From: Streptomyces tanashiensis
GTDB lineage: Bacteria; Actinomycetota; Actinomycetes; Streptomycetales; Streptomycetaceae
Assembly: GCF_014648895.1 (NCBI RefSeq)
Contig: NZ_BMRZ01000010.1
Coordinates: forward strand, 62,001-126,000
Reading direction: 5' to 3'
DNA: 64,000 nt
Made by a program: the position numbers and the translations under genes. Every line of letters starts with the position of its first letter. Within the stretch, counting starts at the first letter, position 1. Below are positions 60,876 to 64,000 of this stretch, one piece after another. The notes below the pieces were generated by a model. It was not told the origin of the DNA, did no database searches, and saw only the letters and a list, made by a program, of their open reading frames with translations.

Positions 60876-62243
60876 TCAGCCCCGCCGTCCGCGCACCAGG
60901 CCGCGGCGGAGCCGGGAGGCACCCGCCCGCTCCGGGGCGGTCCCTCCGCCCGGCAGGGCGAGCTGGGTCAGCCGTTCGGCGGTGAAGTGGTGGGCGGTGC
61001 CGGGGTCGGCGTGGTGCTCCGCCAGGAAGGCGGCGGCCTCCGCGCGGAGCCCCGGGTGGACCTTGTGCCGCATGCAGTAGCCGACGGCCCGGACCAGCGG
61101 TGTCAGCGAGGGCGGGGCCGCTCCGGGGACGGCGGGCTCCTCGCCGCCCTCCAGGTCCGCGACCAGGTGGTCGACGACGGTGAGCGGGATCCGGTTGCTG
61201 TTCTCGTAGGGCGTGAGCCGTTCGAGGACCTCGTCGGTGCCCACGCGCGCGATGGGGACGCCGTAGTACACGGCGGCGGTGAGCATCGCGGTGGAGAAGC
61301 AGCCGACGACGAGCTCGGGGCGGCAGCTCTCGTAGAAGGTCTCGGCGAGCAGCGGCCCGTCGAGCACCGTGAGCCGCACGCCGCTCCGCCCGGCCTCCTC
61401 GTCCAGGGCCTGGGAGTAGCGGGCGGGCGCGGTCGGGTGCGGCTTGAAGACGATCGAGCGGTGTCCGGCCGCGGCGGCCCCGCGCAGCATCCGTACGTGC
61501 AGCTCCTCCTCCTCCTCGGCGGTGAGGAGGGAGAGGGCGGCGAGGTACTGGCCGAGCAGGAGGGCCGTCGGCTCCGCGGCGGACGCCCGCGCGATCTCCG
61601 GGTCGTCGGCCGCCTCCTCGGCGATCTCGGCGAGGACCGCACGGAAGGCGGTGTCGGGGACGAGCTCGGGCTCGACCCCGTACTCGCTCAGGAGGAGGGG
61701 GCGCAGGCCCGGCACCAGGTCGAGGTGGAGGACGCGGCGGACGCGGCAGGCGATCGACTGCGCGAGGTCGGAGCGGGTCGGGCCGTAGCTCATCAGACCG
61801 TCGGCGTAGACGTGCACGGTGCTCTCGGGGAAGGTGCCGGCGAGCGCCTTGGCCGGGTTGACCTGGATGGATTCGACGATCAGCTCGACCGGGCCGGTGC
61901 CGAGGTCCCAGGCGGTGCGCAGGACGCGCTGCCAGAGCGGCGCCTCCTCCGGGCGGGGGGCCCAGGCGGCGGGGTGGTACGGGTGGATCGTCTCGTTCCA
62001 GTCGAGGGTGCCGTCGAAGCGCGCGGCAATCCGCTCGTACCCGGTCATGGTCTCCAGGCGCAGCGCGGTCTCCGGGATCTCGGCGTTGTGCGAGAGCAGC
62101 AGGAGCCTGCGGGCGGAGTCGCGGGGGCCGAACTGTCCGGCGTCGAGCGCGGCGGCCAGGGTGGCGGCGCCGTACAGGGTGGACACCTGGAAGATCTGGA
62201 CCGGCAGGTCGGGGGCTGGTGCCTTGTCGGCGGCGGGAGCCAT
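60876..62243 (-). CDS. Polysialyltransferase-family glycosyltransferase
   Basis: 455 residues. A late segment with a histidine-proline pair, VFKPHPTAPARYSQALDEEA, and GCFSTAMLTAAVYYGVP fit the bacterial polysialyltransferase (alpha-2,8) GT-B family. The start MAPAADK is three bases after the upstream glycosyltransferase stop. The actual sugar is unknown, and actinomycetes use such enzymes for wall or capsule polymers (inference). Confidence 0.78.
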   Translation of the reverse strand: MAPAADKAPAPDLPVQIFQVSTLYGAATLAAALDAGQFGPRDSARRLLLLSHNAEIPETALRLETMTGYERIAARFDGTLDWNETIHPYHPAAWAPRPEEAPLWQRVLRTAWDLGTGPVELIVESIQVNPAKALAGTFPESTVHVYADGLMSYGPTRSDLAQSIACRVRRVLHLDLVPGLRPLLLSEYGVEPELVPDTAFRAVLAEIAEEAADDPEIARASAAEPTALLLGQYLAALSLLTAEEEEELHVRMLRGAAAAGHRSIVFKPHPTAPARYSQALDEEAGRSGVRLTVLDGPLLAETFYESCRPELVVGCFSTAMLTAAVYYGVPIARVGTDEVLERLTPYENSNRIPLTVVDHLVADLEGGEEPAVPGAAPPSLTPLVRAVGYCMRHKVHPGLRAEAAAFLAEHHADPGTAHHFTAERLTQLALPGGGTAPERAGASRLRRGLVRGRRG

Positions 62244-62246
62244 GGG

Positions 62247-63212
62247 TCAGGCGGTCCTTCCGGTGTCGCGCAGGCTCCGGAGGAGGGTGCTGCGCGGGGT
62301 GTCCATGGTGGCGAGGGTCTCGTCGAGGACCTCCTGCGGCATGCGGTGCAGGGCGTCGCGGACGTCGGCGCGCAGCCGCGCGGCGACGGCGGGCTCGTAC
62401 GCGTCGGCCTTCCCCATGTGGAAGGCGATCATCGCGCAGTAGGTGCGGACCGCCTTCGGGAGGAAGCGGTCCGCCTCCGCGTCCCGGGAGACGTCGTCGA
62501 GCAGGAGGTCGTACGACGGAATGAAGTCCAGCTGCCGGTTGTCGGTGATCTGGGTGAGCGAGGTCGTGACGCCCCGCCGGTAGAAGACTCCGTGCAGGGA
62601 AAGCGCCGCGAACGTGCGGGCCTTGAGGTGGAGCCGCCAGATCCAGAGACGGTCCTCGGCGGTCCTGAGAGACGTCTCGAAGCGGGATTCCCCGTTCTCG
62701 AAAAGGCGCCCGCTGTAAATGCCGAAGGGGACGAAGGGATAGTCGACCATCGTCACCATGCTGGCCGGCGAGATTCCGTCCCTGGGGTCCATCACGGTGT
62801 CGCGCCGCTTGGCCGGGGCATAGCGGATCTGCCGCTTCCGGCCCTCCGACAGGACGTGGTCGGTGCGGGCGAAATCGCAGTCCAGGCGGGAGATTCCGGC
62901 CACGGCGGCGCTGAGGTGGCCGGGCGCGTACCAGTCGTCGCCGTCGAGGAAGGTGAGGTAGTCGCCGGTCGCCGCGTCGATTCCGGTGTTCCGTGCCTGG
63001 GCGACGCCCTGATTCGTCTCGTGCCGGATGACGGTGGCGTTCGGCAGGCGGTCGCGCCAGCGGTCGAGGATCTCCGGGGTGTCGTCCGTCGAGCAGTCGT
63101 CGATCAGCAGGAACTCGAATGCGGGATCCGCGTTGTTCGCGAGACTGCGCAAGGTGTCGGGCGCGTATGGCCCGACATTGTGGAACGGTACGACGACGGA
63201 CAGTTTCGGCAC
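62247..63212 (-). CDS. Family 2 glycosyltransferase (GT-A)
   Basis: 321 residues, GTG 63212 with GGGGA upstream. N-terminal LSVVVPFHNVGPYAPDTLRSL, the DDCSTDDTPEIL loop, and the D-x-D motif in FLDGDDWYAPGHL define a GT2 enzyme. The C-terminal half is specific and not recognised. It is first of a two-gene glycan operon with the polysialyltransferase-type gene. Confidence 0.86.
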   Translation of the reverse strand: MPKLSVVVPFHNVGPYAPDTLRSLANNADPAFEFLLIDDCSTDDTPEILDRWRDRLPNATVIRHETNQGVAQARNTGIDAATGDYLTFLDGDDWYAPGHLSAAVAGISRLDCDFARTDHVLSEGRKRQIRYAPAKRRDTVMDPRDGISPASMVTMVDYPFVPFGIYSGRLFENGESRFETSLRTAEDRLWIWRLHLKARTFAALSLHGVFYRRGVTTSLTQITDNRQLDFIPSYDLLLDDVSRDAEADRFLPKAVRTYCAMIAFHMGKADAYEPAVAARLRADVRDALHRMPQEVLDETLATMDTPRSTLLRSLRDTGRTA

Positions 63213-63341
63213 TCGGGATCCCCACACTGAATCGAACAATTAAACGCCGCTACGGCGGGCACAGTAACGACCGACTTTTCCCGGTGAACGATCCGCGCGT
63301 GCACTCCGGGTGAACTCTTGTCGTATCCGGCGGAAACCCCG

Positions 63342-64000
63342 TCACCGGCGGGCCCGTCGGCGGTGCAGGAACCCCGTCGCGGCGAGCGCGAGGAGCGCCG
63401 CCGCGCCGACCGCGCCGCCGAGCCGCATCCCCGGCGGCCGGAAGGAGCAGGTGACGGTGCTCGCGCGTCCGTCGAGGGGTACGGCGACGAGGCCCTGGTA
63501 CGCGCGCGCGGGACGGGCGTCCGCCTCGCCGGCGGCGCAGCGCCAGCCGGAGATGCGCGGGGCGGCCAGGACCGCGACTCCCTTGCTGCCCGGGGGCAGT
63601 TCGGCCGTGACGGTGTGCCCGGTGGCACGCACGCGCGTGGCCCCGGTGGCGGTGAGCTCCCGCACGGCGGAGTCGAGCCTCGCCCGGACCAGGCAGCCGA
63701 CCGGTTCCCGGGGCAGCCGGACCTTGCCCTCGGGCCCCAGGTCGATCCGTACCGCGCCGGAGTCCGGGACGGTGCCGAGGGCCTGCATAGGGGCGCGGAC
63801 GGAGGGCGGCTTGCCGTCGAACGACACGGGCCGCTCCCCCGTCAGGGCCGCCGTGCCCTTGTACTCGGGCGCCCAGAACCAGACCTGGGAGCCCGCGGGG
63901 CAGCGGGCGGTGAGGGTGTGTCCGGTACGGCGCGGGGCGGGCAGCTCGTACACGTCGGCGCCGAGCAGGCGTTCCTGCCGGGCGAAGGCCGAATCGCCGG
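63342..64000 (-). CDS. C-terminal part of a YfhO-type large membrane protein (partial)
   Basis: The frame is open to the right window edge, so this is the 3' end of a longer gene. Visible parts include ERLLGADVYELPAPRRTGHTL and a beta-rich extracellular domain, then a single membrane helix (GGAVGAAALLALAATGF) and a basic end. This tail matches my recollection of actinobacterial YfhO-family proteins, multi-pass proteins involved in surface glycosylation. The neighbouring glycosyltransferase genes fit that. Confidence 0.65.
   Translation of the reverse strand, partial: GDSAFARQERLLGADVYELPAPRRTGHTLTARCPAGSQVWFWAPEYKGTAALTGERPVSFDGKPPSVRAPMQALGTVPDSGAVRIDLGPEGKVRLPREPVGCLVRARLDSAVRELTATGATRVRATGHTVTAELPPGSKGVAVLAAPRISGWRCAAGEADARPARAYQGLVAVPLDGRASTVTCSFRPPGMRLGGAVGAAALLALAATGFLHRRRARR

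Noticed and set aside
60832..63225. Long minus-strand frame covering both glycosyltransferase genes
   Set aside because: Alternate frame of the two recognised genes, with an Arg/Pro-rich composition and no motifs.

Overview
The window comes from a high-GC actinomycete and almost certainly a Streptomyces chromosome. Codon third positions are nearly all G or C, and GTG, TTG and even CTG starts are common. From about 33.5 kb rightward the gene content is a familiar Streptomyces core block: kdpDE, dut, DUF3710, DUF4193, cutRS, an inositol monophosphatase, hemH, sepH and sseA. The order matches what I recall of the S. coelicolor SCO585x-SCO587x region. No tRNA, rRNA or CRISPR array was seen.

The left half is accessory DNA in four parts. 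(1) Positions 1-5.1 kb hold a mobilisation/replication module of an integrative element or plasmid: a partial Rep-like protein, a DnaC-like ATPase, a DUF2637 membrane protein, MobC and a relaxase. DNA-level repeats are associated with it: a perfect hairpin, five tandem heptamers inside a reading frame, and a CCCTG pentamer array. No integrase or att site is visible, so the element continues to the left. (2) Positions 5.2-11.4 kb hold a tightly coupled four-gene operon on the minus strand: an HTH/NB-ARC/14-WD40 STAND protein with a TTA (bldA) codon, an ARMT1/DUF89 phosphatase, a NUDIX hydrolase and a D-amino-acid-oxidase-like flavoprotein. (3) Divergent from it, 11.7-22.0 kb is a compact unrecognised biosynthetic-looking cluster: SAM methyltransferase, dimethylformamidase-beta-like protein, glycosyltransferase, orphan membrane protein, FkbM methyltransferase, histidine phosphatase, an atypical methionyl-tRNA synthetase (KFSTSQ in place of KMSKS), nucleotide-sugar dehydrogenase and nucleotide-sugar epimerase. 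(4) Positions 22.0-33.2 kb are a defence island: type I restriction-modification genes hsdM-hsdS-hsdR preceded by a perfect 62-bp palindrome, an AIPR-family abortive infection protein with a nuclease-like N-terminus, and a membrane-anchored Ser/Thr kinase.

The right half is core. A TRAM-domain RNA methyltransferase is followed by a potassium-homeostasis neighbourhood: a KimA-like permease, two TrkA/RCK proteins (CeoB and CeoC) and KdpE/KdpD, with no kdpFABC in view. Then come a YciI-like protein, an ABC ATPase, DUF3710/dut/thioesterase, DUF3093, DUF4193, the CutRS two-component system, a phosphatase, ferrochelatase, an MFS transporter, a sugar-1,4-lactone oxidase, the cell-division protein SepH, a sulfurtransferase, a glyoxalase-fold protein, two surface-glycan glycosyltransferases and the C-terminal end of a YfhO-type membrane protein.

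The best candidates for an undescribed system are the STAND/ARMT1/NUDIX/oxidase operon together with the divergent MetRS-containing cluster. The long palindrome ahead of hsdM and the repeats in the mobile module are the most striking non-coding structures. All functional statements rest on reading motifs by eye. No search was run.
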